NCBI GenBank assembly: GCA_030549495.1
Contig: JAUIRK010001055.1
Coordinates: 681,001 to 745,000 of the forward strand
Direction of reading: 5' to 3'
DNA length: 64,000 nucleotides
Source of the DNA: Nectonema munidae
Taxonomy: Eukaryota > Nematomorpha > Nectonematoida > Nectonematidae
Within the stretch, counting starts at the first letter, position 1, and each line of letters begins with the position of its first letter. Below, piece after piece: positions 23,731 to 35,010 of the stretch. The position numbers and the translations under genes were made by a program. The notes beneath the pieces are model-generated. The model was not told where the DNA came from and did not search any database. It worked only from the letters and a program-made list of their open reading frames with translations.

Positions 23731-24099
23731 TTTAATTTAAATGGAATTTGTCCATCTTTTACCTTTTGCGTTAAAGAGAGAATCTTTTAGATGAAGAAGG
23801 TGCACAACATTTTGTAATTGAACAATGAACATCACGAATGATTCATCAAAAAAAACCTTCTTCCAATATAAAATACGTTGACAAATATTCAGGCCTTATA
23901 ATTAATTGATAATAATATACACGATACCAATAAAAAAAGCCTAAGATCATTAAGAAGTTTCTTTAATCAGAATGATTTGAGAGAGAAAAAAATCTGTTCT
24001 AAAAACAAATTGAAGAAAATAAATTATCTGATGAAAAAAGAGCTATCAATAAAGGATCATCATAGAATGAATATAAAAATTACATACTTTAAAGTATAG
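23731..24099. other. Nothing recognised
   Basis: AT-rich sequence without support for any feature. Confidence 0.35.
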
Positions 24100-24870
24100 A
24101 AGATATGAGGTAGAGACTACGAGCCGATAACCAATTTATAGCCAAAAAATGGAGGTCCCATCTAGATACATAATTGACTGAGAATTGATAGATTTTGAGA
24201 GAATTAAACACCTAAAGCAATAAATTAAGAAAATAATTACCAGAGAAATACTGCAAGTAGAATTTATTTTGAAGTTTATATATTTGACATTTATTTACAA
24301 ATTTAATAGCTTTTTTGACAGGTTTTATTGATTTCAAAAAAAATAAACATCACCATTAAATTATACATACTTAAAAATGTGTATATATGTATAAAAAACT
24401 TTTTATGAAAATAAAAATTTTAATTTTGACATGGGCTGTCATATTTAAATTATATTTTGTCAGGTTTGACTGATTTTCATAAAAAGGAATACCCCAAGTA
24501 AACACAGCGTACTTGAAAATGGGTATATAAGTGTAAAAAACTTTATATAATTATTTAGATAAAAAGTTTCTTTTTTTGAGATGAGCTGCCATATGTAAAT
24601 CCATTTTTTGACAGGTTTCATTCATTTTCATAAAAAATGAATATCACCTCTGAATTTAGCCTACTTGAAAATGGATTATATATATATATATGTGTAAAAA
24701 ACTTTATATAATTATTTAGATATAAATTTCTTTTTTGAGATGAGCTGTCATACATAAATCAATTTTTTGATAGGTTTGATTGATTTAGATAAAAAATGGA
24801 TATCACCACTGAATTCAGCATACTTAAAATATATATGTAACATTAAAAATATTTATAAAAACTTATTTAT
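24100..24870 (+). repeat. Dispersed repeat with four internal ~150-bp units
   Basis: A lead segment (24100-24270) is followed by four units marked by CAGGTTT-like words at 24319, 24461, 24612 and 24771 (steps 142, 151, 159). Each has TGAAAATGGGTATAT and GATGAGCTGTCAT words. The same lead plus one unit recurs at 32030-32430, and reversed pieces occur at 34835-35010 and 43610-44530. A mobile element with a variable number of internal repeats is the simplest reading; its class is unknown. Confidence 0.65.
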
Positions 24871-24880
24871 ATCTTAGAAA

Positions 24881-25590
24881 ATAGGGGAGGGGCACTTTAT
24901 AACCCACACAAATAGGGTTAATAGGTTTAGATTAAAAAATATACTATGATTCTTTTTTTAACAACCTAATACTTCATTAATAATATAGAGATCATTAAAA
25001 ATGGTCTCTCTATCCCATTTCAAAAACGTGTTAATTTTTTCCTCTCTCCTTCCCAGAGTTTTGGTTGACATCATTTGTGAACGATCACAGTTATAAATAG
25101 TCATCAATTTATTTTGTCTCTGGGATGAAATAGTTTGGGCATCTATGACTTAGAATATAACTTTAGACTTTCTGTGTTCGTTAAAAGCTGTTTTGAATTA
25201 TAGAGGATGTTTAAACCTTTTCTGAAGACCTTTGAATTACGTTTAGTCAATAAAAAGATAATTGAAATTATTTCTTTATAATATATACTCAATTGCAATT
25301 CTTTGCCAAATATCGTTTAAAAAGAGATGTATTTTGTATCCCATTAAATTATGTTATAAATTATGTCTTCAAATGTCGCTAGTATATATGGTAAGTAGAA
25401 CATTAAGATTTTTTTCAATCATTGTGGTTTACATTAAAGAATACGAATCTGAAATTAATTTCCTTAAAATATCAAAGATTTGTCTTAATAAATTACAAAA
25501 ACTGTAAAATTTTTTATCTAAACCGAAATCCAAAATCTAAATGGCGTAAAATGTAGAAATCATCCTTCTTAGTTAAAATAAGTTACATTT
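24881..25590. other. Nothing recognised
   Basis: The 81-aa frame at 25262-25507 has no recognisable motif. No other structure was found. Confidence 0.35.
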
Positions 25591-25591
25591 T

Positions 25592-25665
25592 TTAAGGAAT
25601 GAACATATTTACATTTCTAATGATTTTAACTATGAAGAGGGAAAAAAAATAAAAAGTATGAAAGT
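25592..25665 (+). repeat. Inverted copy of LINE B ORF1 end
   Basis: About 70 bases here are the reverse complement of 29556-29632 with few differences. In translation both give LRNEHIYISNDFNYE, part of the LINE ORF1 C-terminus. The pair brackets LINE B as an inverted repeat about 4 kb apart. Confidence 0.75.
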
Positions 25666-25850
25666 TGGTATGAAAGAGGATTTAGTAGATGGAGCGGTAA
25701 AGAAATTTTTTAGCAACATAACGTAATTCATTAAGCGAAAGTGAAGCTGGTGGTAGGCATGTTGGTTTCGCATCAAGTGAAGGTTGAAATGCGTTGATTT
25801 AAATGTGTAACTGATGAGTAAATGGATTCTTGGGGGGAGGGAAGTTGAGG

Positions 25851-28800
25851 CTAATAAAAATTTAAAAACTTGTCTTTCCAGTGAATATCGAGACTTTTTT
25901 TGAAGGCGTTCAAAGAGGGAGATTCTACAACTTGCACGGGAAGGCTATTCCAATCGTTAATACATCTACTAAAGAATGACGACGTCAAGTAACGCTGTGT
26001 GCATCTTATTTTCGAAAGTTGTTTTCTATGAAATCTTGAAGTACGTGCAGAAAATAGAGGTAAAACTGTAGACTTTACGTTCATGTTCTGGTTAATTATA
26101 TTATAAACCGTTATCATATCATTACGCGTGTGTAACTCAAATAATCTTTATTTATAATCTAGATGTTCAAATCCTTTTATTTCTTTGCTATGAATCTCTG
26201 CACTCTTTCATATCCTTTATACTAGTTGGATATGCTATTACCTTCCCATATCCAAGGTGTGGACGTATTAAAGATTTATACAAAGGTAGGGCTATTTCAG
26301 CGTTGAAAACAGAAAAATGTCTGAAGATTTGAAAAAAGACTGAGTAGGCTTTCAGTGGTTCTTAACCTTTAGGATCTGTTTACCCCTAAATATTATGAAA
26401 AAAAATTTATGACCCCTAAAAAATTTTTTTTGATTCAGCCGTTTAAAGTTAAAAACAAGAAAATTTACATGTTATATTTTATAATACAAACACTTGTTAA
26501 AAGAAAGTTTAATTGAAAAATTTTATTTAAATTAATATAATTTAACAAATTCAGTATAATTTAATTCGAAGGCTGGTATTGTTTGTCAGACAAAAGTTTT
26601 TCAAAACATGGTGTAATGCTCGACAGACAGTATCTCGTGTCTGAATCAATTGCAAGCTTATTACGTGCACTTGTTTTAAAGACATCATTGCACAAAATCC
26701 AGTCTCGCAACGATAAGTTAAAGGTGACTTTATCAAAAAAATCATAGCACGTTTGGAAAGAATAGGATAAACGGTTTTTAATTTGGCCCAGAATGATAGA
26801 ACTGCTTGCTCGGAAAAATCGAGTTTTAATTGGCTGTCTTCTCTTATTTGAAGAAACTCCACTTTGGCAGCAGCATCAGAGTCATCAATGCTACTTTCGC
26901 TCACTGAAAAAGGTCTGGTGATCCAAATGTCATTAGAACTCCTATTTAACTTCGGAAAATAGTTTCAATTGCTTGATTGCAAGCAACATGTGTGAGATTT
27001 AAAATGATGTTTGATTTTAAGAGCAAAATTATTAATTGATTGCATCATACATTCAGGATTAATGAATACATCAAATAGAAATAGTTTTGCAACTGATGGA
27101 AGACGTTCATGAGGATACACTTTTTGATACCAAAAGTTTTTCATGACCCCTGCAAAAACTTCAAACGACCCCCAAAGGGGTCAGAGATTCAAAACGCAGA
27201 TTGATATCAATAATAACGTCAGAGTCGTTAATATGATCAACTCGTTTAATTTCATAACCCCCTATGTAATAGACGAAGTTATTTTTCTTGCCAATTTGGA
27301 GGTGACTACATTTGGAAAAATTAACATCCATTCCCCAAGTGATGCACCAATCATAAAAAGCAAAAAGATCAGCTTGTAAAATCTTCTTAGATGCTTCTGT
27401 GGATGCACAATAGATTTTGAGATCGACAGCAAAAAGCTTTAAACTGGAAAGAATGTTTGAGGGCAATCCGTTTATATATAAGTTAAATAACAAAGGGCCG
27501 AGCCACTGCCTTGGATGACACCACTTGTTACATCAGATTTACTAGATATTAAGATGACCATTGATAAGAGACCTGTTGAGTTCTATTTTTCAGGAAGCTT
27601 TCAATCCATTTCAAAATTCTAGTGTTTATGCCATAGCTTTCTAACTTCTTAAACCAAGGATTGTGTGGTATTTTATCGAATGCTTTACTAAAGTCAAAGT
27701 ATAGAGCGTTGACAGTTGAGTTTTTTCTAAAATGCTTGAAACATCATTATGAAATTCCATTAATTGTGTTATTGTCGATTTCTTTTTGAAAAATCCATGC
27801 TGTTCATTTGCGACAAGACTGTTTCGTTCTAGGTGGGAAAGTATATTTTCTGATACCATTGATTCAAGAACTTTACAAAGCACTGAAGTTAAACTTATCG
27901 GTCTATAGTTAGATGCAACCTTAGGATCAGAGCTTTTATAGATTGGTGTCACGAGAGCTGTTTTCCAAGTAGAAGGAAGAATTCCTTCTTTGATGGAAAG
28001 ATTAAAGAGTTTACTTACAGGCGATGCTGAAACGTCAGAAAGTTTCTTCAGTATATGTATGGTTGTAAGTTGTCAATACCTGGCGATTTATTAATATCCA
28101 GGGAGCTAAATTAATTTATCCATGAGAAATAAATTCTCTTATTTAGAGATATTACTTTGTGATAAACTTGGATTTTTTGTAAAAACAGTCGAAAAGTACT
28201 GGTTAAACATTTCAGCTTTTCCATTACTACTTTGCCCTAAATTTCCATCAAAATTTGTTATTGCATTGGGGAACTGAACTTTTGTTCTTTAAAGAATTTA
28301 TGTAGTTCCAGAATCTTTTAGGTCTATTCTTTATATCTAGGGAAATATTTACTTCAAAAGATCTTTTAGCTTTTCTTGTCACATATCTCAAATTATTGGA
28401 AGCTTTTCTGAATTGTTACCATATTTCAGGATTTTTATACTTTTTGAACTTTTTATATAGAGTGTTTTTTTGTTTGTACAATGAAAAGGTAGCAAAATTC
28501 AGGTAAAGATTGCGTTGTTTTTTCTGCTTTACATAAGGTATATTTTCGAAAATAATTTGATTCAAAATACTAGTGAAGTAAGCATAGAATTCCACAAAAT
28601 CACCATCTAGAGAATCCCAATTTACAGAGCATAAATCTTCTTTCATTTTAATGTAATTAATTACCTTAATGAATATTGAGTTTCTTTGAAATGGAACGAG
28701 ATATTTCCGCTTTAAAGGTAATATCAAAAGTAAGTGTGTAGTGATCGCTACGAGTAAGAGGTGGTGCAGTAGACAAGTTTGAGATATCGGCAGGAGTATT

Positions 28801-29700
28801 TGTTATCAAAATATCTAGAATGCTTTCTTTACCACTAGGATAAATTTTGGTCGCTTCTTTCATCAACTGAACAAGATTGTTTGAAGTCAAAAATTCTATA
28901 AATATTTTCTCCCCTAAACTTATTTTCAGTTGTAGACAACTTTGAGTACTCCAGCAAATTGAGGGGTAATTATAATCACCAAAACATATTATGCTTAACT
29001 TAGGAAACCGGTCAAGAAAGCAAGAAAAAAGTTTGAGTAACTCTTCTGTCGAGCGAAGTAAAAAAGTTGACGGGCTCCTGCATTAGCAACATAAGATGTA
29101 GTTTTTACTATTACACCAAACCTTCAAAGCAAGATATTCTATGAAATGAGGAGTAAAAGGAGAAACAGCTTGTACATTCAAAAATGGTTTATAAAAAGCA
29201 ATAATACCTCGTTTTGTGGTTGGTTGAACCAAGTCATTATCGAAGTTAGTAAATACAGAAAAGTTTTACATGAAGAAGTTACGTGAGTGTGATGGGAATC
29301 TGTGACGGTTAATAAGAAGTAAGTCCAAATCATAATTTTCTTCTAGTAAAGACAGCTCTGATATTTTAGAGGATAATTGGTTTGAATTTGTTTGTACAAA
29401 TATGAATTGCTGGCATTCTGTATTAATTTTGAGCAGACATATAATTCTCTTGCATGATGATGTGTTTTGAGCTGGGAACTTTCTTCTCTTGATGATTTGA
29501 AAATCATCTGAAAGATTCATCTTTATTTCGAAGGTTTAACTCCTTTACTTCATCCTTCATACTTTTTATTTTTTCTCTCCCTTCATAGTTAAAATCATTA
29601 GAAATGTAAATATGTTCATTCCTTAAAGATGCATTTTTCAACAAAGGTAAACCACTAATGGCGGATGGTTTATCAGTACAGTTTTCTTGCGTAATCATTT
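25851..29700 (-). mobile_element. LINE B (CR1/Jockey-type), long but broken, with hAT insertion
   Basis: Read on the minus strand: the ORF1 tail (29698-29504, LRNEHIYISNDFNYE). Then the endonuclease (29520-28666), with ISELSLLEENYDLDLLLIN, RGIIAFYKP, a GDYNYP motif and SDHYTLTF. Then a linker (28727-28416). The reverse transcriptase follows, with YRPISLTSVLCKVLESMV and NEQHGF (27952-27641), YFDFSKAFDKIPHN, and LFNLYINGLPSNILSSLKLFAVDLKIY (27493-27161). Last comes the C-terminal KSLIRPHLGYG and RCINDWNSLPVQVVESPS (26340-25851). The catalytic FADD reads FAVD, so the enzyme would be dead even without the frameshifts. A hAT element (26353-27181) separates palm and thumb. Confidence 0.8.
26353..27181 (-). 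mobile_element. hAT element C (Charlie-like), internally deleted, inside LINE B
   Basis: The left end CAGTGGTTCTTAACCTTT is a classic Charlie-type hAT terminus. The right side has CAGGGGTC and GACCCCTTTGGGGGTCGTTTG words (reverse strand), which in Charlie elements lie near the end, but the terminal CAGTGG is missing, so this side is truncated. Inside, 26904-26551 (minus) encodes the last part of a ZBED/FAM200-like hAT transposase: QLKLDFSEQAVLSFWAKLKTVYPILSKRA and TYRCETGFCAMMSLKQ, the dimerisation region. LINE coding resumes in a compatible frame on both sides with a short gap. Confidence 0.75.
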
Positions 29701-29812
29701 TTTGACCAAACGATCTCGCTTCTTTTTTTCATATTAGTTTTAAATATGGCATTATTAAAATTTTAAACATTTAATTTCATAAAAGAATATATATTTTCAA
29801 TATACTATACAC

Positions 29813-30200
29813 GCCAACCTCAGAGAAGACCGAAGCGGTAGATTTTTTTGAATACGAAAGAACCTAATTTGGATTCTGTAATAATAAATTCAAATTTTTG
29901 AATCCATTCTTCTTTAAAACAGTTGTCGTAGCGACTTTTCTTTTATTTTTATTATCACTCATTCTTCAAGAAGTAAAAATTGGTTTACATCATTTAAATA
30001 GTCTAAATATTTATGTAAAAACATAAATCGATAAAAAAAGTAAAAAAACAAACAAAACAAATATTAAGCACAGGATGCATATGCTCAACGTGTGCCAACA
30101 AAAATTTTAGCATTCAAAAGCTCTAAAAATTTTCAAAAGAGGTAGACCCAAAAAAAAGTCGAAAAGTTGTAGTCTACCGCCGAAAGCCGTAGAGTTGGCA
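29813..30200. mobile_element. Possible hAT MITE, degenerate
   Basis: The left GCCAACCTCAGAGAAGACCG..GCGGTAGA and the right end in reverse complement GCCAACTCT..GGCGGTAGA form a weak inverted repeat. The flanks CTATACAC and CTATGCAT agree at 6 of 8. GCGGTAGA-like words also occur next to the left end of the hAT element at 58983, so it may be a deletion derivative of that family. Confidence 0.4.
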
Positions 30201-30920
30201 ACTATGCATTATAAATAAAACCAACTTAGGTGACGTTATTTATATATGAAGTAACCCAAAATTTTAGAGAAATATGTATATAACATATTGTGTTTCAATA
30301 TACTATATACAAGATATAAAAATGTATTCATTTATAACTATTTTAATTCTCTTCAATATTTATTTTTTTGGTTTAAAACTTTTGGCGGCCATTTTGACTT
30401 TTTAAATGTGGCCGTTTTGACTTTTTGAAATGAGCCGTTTTGACCAAACCATTCAAATGCTACCAAAATCTATATTGAAAAAATAATTTTCTTTTGGAAT
30501 TGATCTTCTTTTGATATCTTCAGCTAAAAAGCCTCAGCACACTTATACTACAAAAAAGTTGAAAAGTGCTTGCCTCCTAGCATGCAAATTCAATAATATG
30601 CCAACTTAAATTTATAGAAACTTTAAAGTTGTGGATACATTCTATTCAAAAAGGATTTCTATTCTTATGCAAATGCATGTGTGGAAAGTGATTGGTTGTA
30701 TTTTAGTTTAGTTAGTGCCCAGCTCTGGCAAGATATTTGAATAGAAATCTAAATAATCATAGACGTCCTAGCACAGATATAATCGCAATATAAAGAGCGT
30801 TCAAAAGCATGCCTGTTTTTAGTTTTTAATGTAGGCTTCATCATTCAAAATAGGGGTATGATGAGGAAATATATGATGTATAGGTACGCTATTTGAATAG
30901 AAAGACTGGCGGATTCCTTC
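30201..30920. other. 5' flank of the secreted-peptide gene
   Basis: No coding was seen. At 30384-30447 a short element with GGCCGTTTTGACTTTTT is repeated about three times in tandem. Whether it has any regulatory role is unknown. Confidence 0.4.
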
Positions 30921-30928
30921 TATATAAA
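30921..30928 (+). promoter_or_regulatory. TATA box of the secreted-peptide gene
   Basis: TATATAAA stands 62 bases before the ATG at 30983. Transcription would start near 30950, leaving a 5' leader of about 30 bases. The surrounding DNA is AT-rich, but the neighbouring GGATTCC and the match to the full TATA consensus support the call. Confidence 0.65.
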
Positions 30929-30982
30929 GCTCTTTTTAACAATTCCATTCTTCGCTGTCTTGGGTGTTCATAGGCTATTGAA

Positions 30983-31243
30983 ATGAAATACCTTTGTCTT
31001 CTTTTCCTGTTCTTTTTTTCCTATTCAGCACTGTATACTGTTCCAGTGTCAAGGAATGAAGATGATCCTGAAATTCACATTTCAGAAATAGAAAAAGAAG
31101 ATCCACTTACTCTTCCTCAGAATCCACCAGAACATTCTCCAAAACCAAGAGCCAAAAGATTTTTTCCATACTTTGGGGGATACGGATTTGGAGTAGGATT
31201 TCCTTTTATTCGACCACTATGGTATGGTGGTATGTTTGGTTGA
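30983..31243 (+). CDS. Secreted small peptide precursor, furin-type processing site
   Basis: This intronless 86-residue frame has gene-like flanks: TATATAAA upstream and AATAAA 9 bases after the stop. Residues 1-16 are a strong signal peptide (basic Lys then a Leu/Phe core, ending SYSA), so the product enters the secretory pathway. Residues 24-55 form an acidic, proline-rich pro-region. RAKR (56-59) matches the furin site R-x-K/R-R. The last 27 residues, starting FFPYFGGYGFGVG, are rich in Gly and aromatic residues with no cysteine and little charge. Such architecture (signal, acidic pro-part, dibasic cleavage, Gly/aromatic peptide) is known from secreted antimicrobial or cuticle-associated peptides; which applies here is inference. 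I recognise no named family. It is the only compact complete host gene in the window. Confidence 0.75.
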   Translation: MKYLCLLFLFFFSYSALYTVPVSRNEDDPEIHISEIEKEDPLTLPQNPPEHSPKPRAKRFFPYFGGYGFGVGFPFIRPLWYGGMFG

Positions 31244-31251
31244 AAATTCCA

Positions 31252-31257
31252 AATAAA
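31252..31257 (+). promoter_or_regulatory. Polyadenylation signal
   Basis: AATAAA lies 9 bases after the TGA stop of the secreted-peptide gene, followed by a T-rich stretch. This gives a very short 3' untranslated region. Confidence 0.65.
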
Positions 31258-32029
31258 ATTTATAGTATTTTTTTTGTGTAAATTTTTTTACGATTTTAAA
31301 ATTGTTGAGGAATTGCTCTATTACAAGCTTCTAATTCAGTATTGTCCCTTTAGGAAATCATCCTAAAGCAACAATCTTAGTAAAATGTCTGTATATTGAA
31401 CATTATCGTGCTCAGTAAGGTAGTGTTTAAATTGAGCTAATTGAAAAATTATTTTTCGCAAAAATCCGAATTTGGACATATTTAACTGACTCCTACAAAC
31501 TTATCTTTTTTTGCAACAACCGGCCAACTTTCGAGTTTTTTGCAAATTACAAGCTGTGTTAAAAATAATATTAGTTTAATGGCTAGCTGCATGTTTTGAT
31601 ACCATTTTTATGGTAGTTGAATAATCATATTATTTCAAAAACTGTCAATAAAAATCAAAAATAAAATTTTTCAGCAAAATTTTGACAGTTAACCTTCTTA
31701 GGGTCTATATTATATACTCCCTTGAAAATTTATAATTATACCTGAAAATTAATTGAAAAGAGAACGTGTGATCAAAAGAAATAATTTTAAAAAGAAGTAT
31801 GTGTCTTGACTAAATGGAAGATCCATGTTCCAAACATTTAGGAAGTGGTGTAATGATTTAATATTTGGTGCTTCAAAAAAGATTTTGACTGAAAAGAAGT
31901 TTCTCTTTTGGAAATGAAAATTCTTTAAATTTATAGCTTATCAGCTAAGATTATAATTATATGTAGAGATTCTAGACTATTAAGATAATTTTAAATTTTG
32001 CGTTATGTTTGAAAAAGCCGATTGTGGGC
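31258..32029. other. Non-coding; contains one half of a dispersed repeat pair
   Basis: Positions 31595-31690 resemble the reverse complement of 45935-46055, sharing GATACCATTTTTATGGTAGTT-like and CAAAAACTGTCAAT words. Otherwise no feature is supported. Confidence 0.45.
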
Positions 32030-32430
32030 GAAACTTTGGCCCAATAAATTCTTTACTAATTTAATGGGTCATCTTCAGCTGCATATCTATAGAAAAAATG
32101 ATGTAGAGAGGACAAGCCGATTACGAATTGGTTGCCAAAAAGATGGAGGTCTTATTGAGATACCTAATATACTGACAAATGTAATATTTAAAATGAATTT
32201 AACACTTAAAGTTGGTTTGTTAAATAAATTAAGAAAATAATTAGCAAAGAAATACTGCAAGTATAATTGGGCATACTTGAAAATGGTATATGTAAAAAAC
32301 TTTTTATAAGTATTTCAATAAAATTTTTAATTTTGACATGAAATGTCATATAGAAATCAATTTTTTTACAGGTTTGATTAATTGTCATAAAAATGAACAT
32401 CGTCACTAAATTCTACATAATTATGTGTCT
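32030..32430 (+). repeat. Second copy of the 24.1-kb dispersed repeat, one internal unit
   Basis: Shares the lead segment (ATGGAGGT..ATTAAGAAAATAATTA..AAATACTGCAAGTA) and one ~150-bp unit with 24100-24870. A 66-aa minus frame inside has no coding meaning. Confidence 0.6.
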
Positions 32431-32439
32431 AAAAAGTGA

Positions 32440-33130
32440 GCGATGTTTACCTAGTGGTTTGATAGAGTCTATGGAGCTAAGACTGTTTAGGTAATTATTT
32501 CCAAGTGCTATTTGGTTCCAGATGTCATCTATGTGTATATGATTTGGTATCCCAGAGAGAATGGGACATGGGTTGAAAGAAGGGATGGTTTGGGGGGTTT
32601 TCCTTTTTTCTTTTTGTGTGTTTGGGGTTTTTTTTTTGGGGGGGTGTTAAATAGGAGGAAGTAGGAACCTGAGTTAGTGCTCTTAGTGTTTTTTTTATAT
32701 TTATTGGGTTGTTATTAGTCTCCATTTTCATAAAAATTATTTTTTTAAAGAGAATTTTTCCTGTTGGGTTTCAATAAATTGAGGTTGCGATTTTATTATT
32801 GAGAGATTTGGGTCTAGGATTTTTTTGGATTTGGTACGTGTGAAGCAAAATTTTGAAAATGAAATTTTGATACATTGATTGAGAGTTATTATAGTCAGTG
32901 AGTATGTTATTTGATTAGATGACGGGTACAGAAGTGTTTGATAAGGATGGGTAGTTTATTAGTGATTCTATTTTGTTTGAGTGTTTCAATATAAAAAAAT
33001 TTTGGTTTTTGAAAAGTGATCATATGTCCAGCTGGGATGGTAACATTTGAACGGAAGTAATCTGAGAAGAAGTTTTTTTGAGGGGTGTTTCTAGATACAT
33101 GTGCGTTTAGTGTAAAAAGAATGGATTATA
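32440..33130 (-). pseudogene. A/C-biased coding remnant, possibly LINE ORF1
   Basis: The minus strand is strikingly A/C-rich, like the LINE C coding strand. Near 33110-32920 it gives NTPQKNFFSDYFRSNVTIPA and FQKPKFFYIETLKQNRI; 32731-32525 is a Pro/Lys/Asn-rich 68-aa frame. I infer an ORF1 piece of the same LINE group, but no zinc knuckle or other diagnostic motif was found. Confidence 0.3.
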
Positions 33131-33609
33131 ATAATATAGAGAATAAAAAGTAAATTTGAATGTGAACTAGTAATTATTCAGTGAATAATGTAAAATTTAT
33201 GAAAACTAATAACTAATTAAATTTGCATGCGAGAGAATAGAAAACTTTGCTTTTAGGATAGGGATGAATGTAAATACCCTTTCGAGAATTCTTCTCTTCT
33301 TCAAATATAGATACAAAAGAAAGGAAAACAAGTAGGAAATAAACAAGTAAGATATGACGAATAGGATATCATATTAGCCTTCTTAATCCGTCTATTATTC
33401 TATATATTATTTTGGTAATAGGAAAATTGTCCGTTTGATAATTACTAGCCGGAAAATTGGACAATTTCAATTCAAAAAGCCAATGAGGAATATTGCCATT
33501 GACAAAATCAAAGATTGATATCTTAAAATATAATGTTTAATCTGATGAAAAGAAAGACTTTTTTTACAATTCCTATATACCTGAATATTTATATTTAAAT
33601 TAAAGACAA
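33131..33609. other. Nothing recognised
   Basis: AT-rich, no supported feature. Confidence 0.35.
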
Positions 33610-34225
33610 CTAATATTGTAGTAAGGTCTCGTACTCAAAATCGCTACATGCTAACTCTCGTCGACGAGTATTCGCACATACTTTTTGCCATTCTTTGAAA
33701 AGATACAAGTACCTTAATATTAATCTCATGTTTATATCCACTTGTTGCATCGTGTGGACTGTCATCATATGTTCATTCTGATTGAGGGTCTTCTTTTCGT
33801 TCAAAGGAATTTCGCAAATACATGCACGAAAATGATCGTAACTTCAAATACTACCAGATAAAACCCACAAGGTAACTGACAAATGCAGTCATATAATGGA
33901 GTTATTTAGATCATCTACCCCAGAAGAAATGGAAATCGTTCTCCCTAAACTCCTTTATAGTCTCCGTTCACTTCTTTATTCTTTTCTTTCCCTCGTCATT
34001 CTTCAATGGCCGCATCCTCACTGATATGATTTTGAGTCTGAAAAATTCCTTCTACGTAGTCATAAATGAGTTAGTAAACAAGATCCTATTGTTGATGAAG
34101 TAGAACTCATAGAAGCTAATCCTACCTATGGCAGAATTTGAAAAATGAATGGAAACGAATCTACCGTTTCATTATTTGATCTTGTTATAACCGGTGAAAT
34201 TAAAGAAAAGGGATCATCTACATCT
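33610..34225 (+). mobile_element. Ty3/Gypsy-type retroelement fossil (integrase region)
   Basis: Plus-strand translation resembles the integrase core and the C-terminal end of pol from Ty3/Gypsy-type elements. Only this part of the element remains: no LTRs, gag, protease or reverse transcriptase were seen nearby. It is clearly broken, with several interruptions, and old. A hAT-like element begins just after it at 34238. Confidence 0.6.
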
Positions 34226-34237
34226 GAATCTAGTCAG

Positions 34238-34820
34238 CAGGGCCCGGGTACCGTATTTATTTTGGAGGCTTGAACCCCATTTTTGACCTGAGCCCCCTCT
34301 ACCCCTCACCCTAAATCAATTTTCCAAGCTTAAATAAGTTTTAAATGATTTACATCCAATAAAGTGCGCTTGTGAAGAAGTCTTTTCTTTGTACATTGGC
34401 AGTGTCAATAAATATATTATAAAATTGTCTAAGGTATTTTTTGAGTATCAAGCTGCTCTAACAATGGGAATCAGCACTGCACCTGTTAGAGAAGTTTTTC
34501 GATCCTTAAATGAGTTTTCGAGTTTTTGAACTATTTCAACGAAAAGTCAAGAAGGCTGAATGTTTGACATGTAAATTGCTTTATTACTCTAAAATGATAT
34601 ATTCTTAAAAAAATTATTTTATTCTTTCACTTTTGTTTTATAATAGTTAATTATACTCATCAAACCTGATCACCTTACTTTTATAACCTTCTTTTGTTTC
34701 CGATTTTGATCGAATTTGCTTCTAGAAAGGAAAATTTTATAGTGTATATTTTCATAATGTATAGTTTGAGCCCCCCCCCCCCCCCCCCCCCCCCCCCCAT
34801 TTTGGTTAGCGCTGGCTCTG
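34238..34820. mobile_element. hAT-like element with a 28-C run
   Basis: The left end CAGGGCCCGGGTACC and the right end in reverse complement CAGAGCCAGCGCTAACC resemble the ends of the MITE at 5594-5859. Both carry C-rich AGCCCCC segments just inside. The right arm contains 28 consecutive C residues (34771-34798). No 8-bp duplication was found, so the limits are tentative. There is no coding capacity. Confidence 0.45.
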
Positions 34821-34834
34821 TTTAAATGGTTATA

Positions 34835-35010
34835 CAAAGTTTTCTATTTATATACACCCGTTTTCATGTATGCTGAATACAATGGTCACGTTTATTTTAA
34901 AAAAAAATCAATCAAACCTTGTCAAAAAGTTGATTTGCCTATGACAGCCCAACTGAAAAAATTAACTCTTTATTTAAGTAGTTATAAAAAGTTTTTTTTA
35001 ACATTTTTGA
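34835..35010 (-). repeat. Reversed unit of the 24.1-kb dispersed repeat
   Basis: The reverse complement shows the TGACAAGGTTTGATTGATT and ATAAAAAACTTT-type words of the ~150-bp unit at 24.3-24.9 kb. Confidence 0.5.

Noticed and set aside
24100-24870. CRISPR-like array
   Set aside because: Units of ~150 bp without spacer-repeat alternation, in a eukaryotic genome.
27143-27379. Plus-strand 78-aa frame
   Set aside because: Antisense to LINE B reverse transcriptase and crossing the hAT C border.
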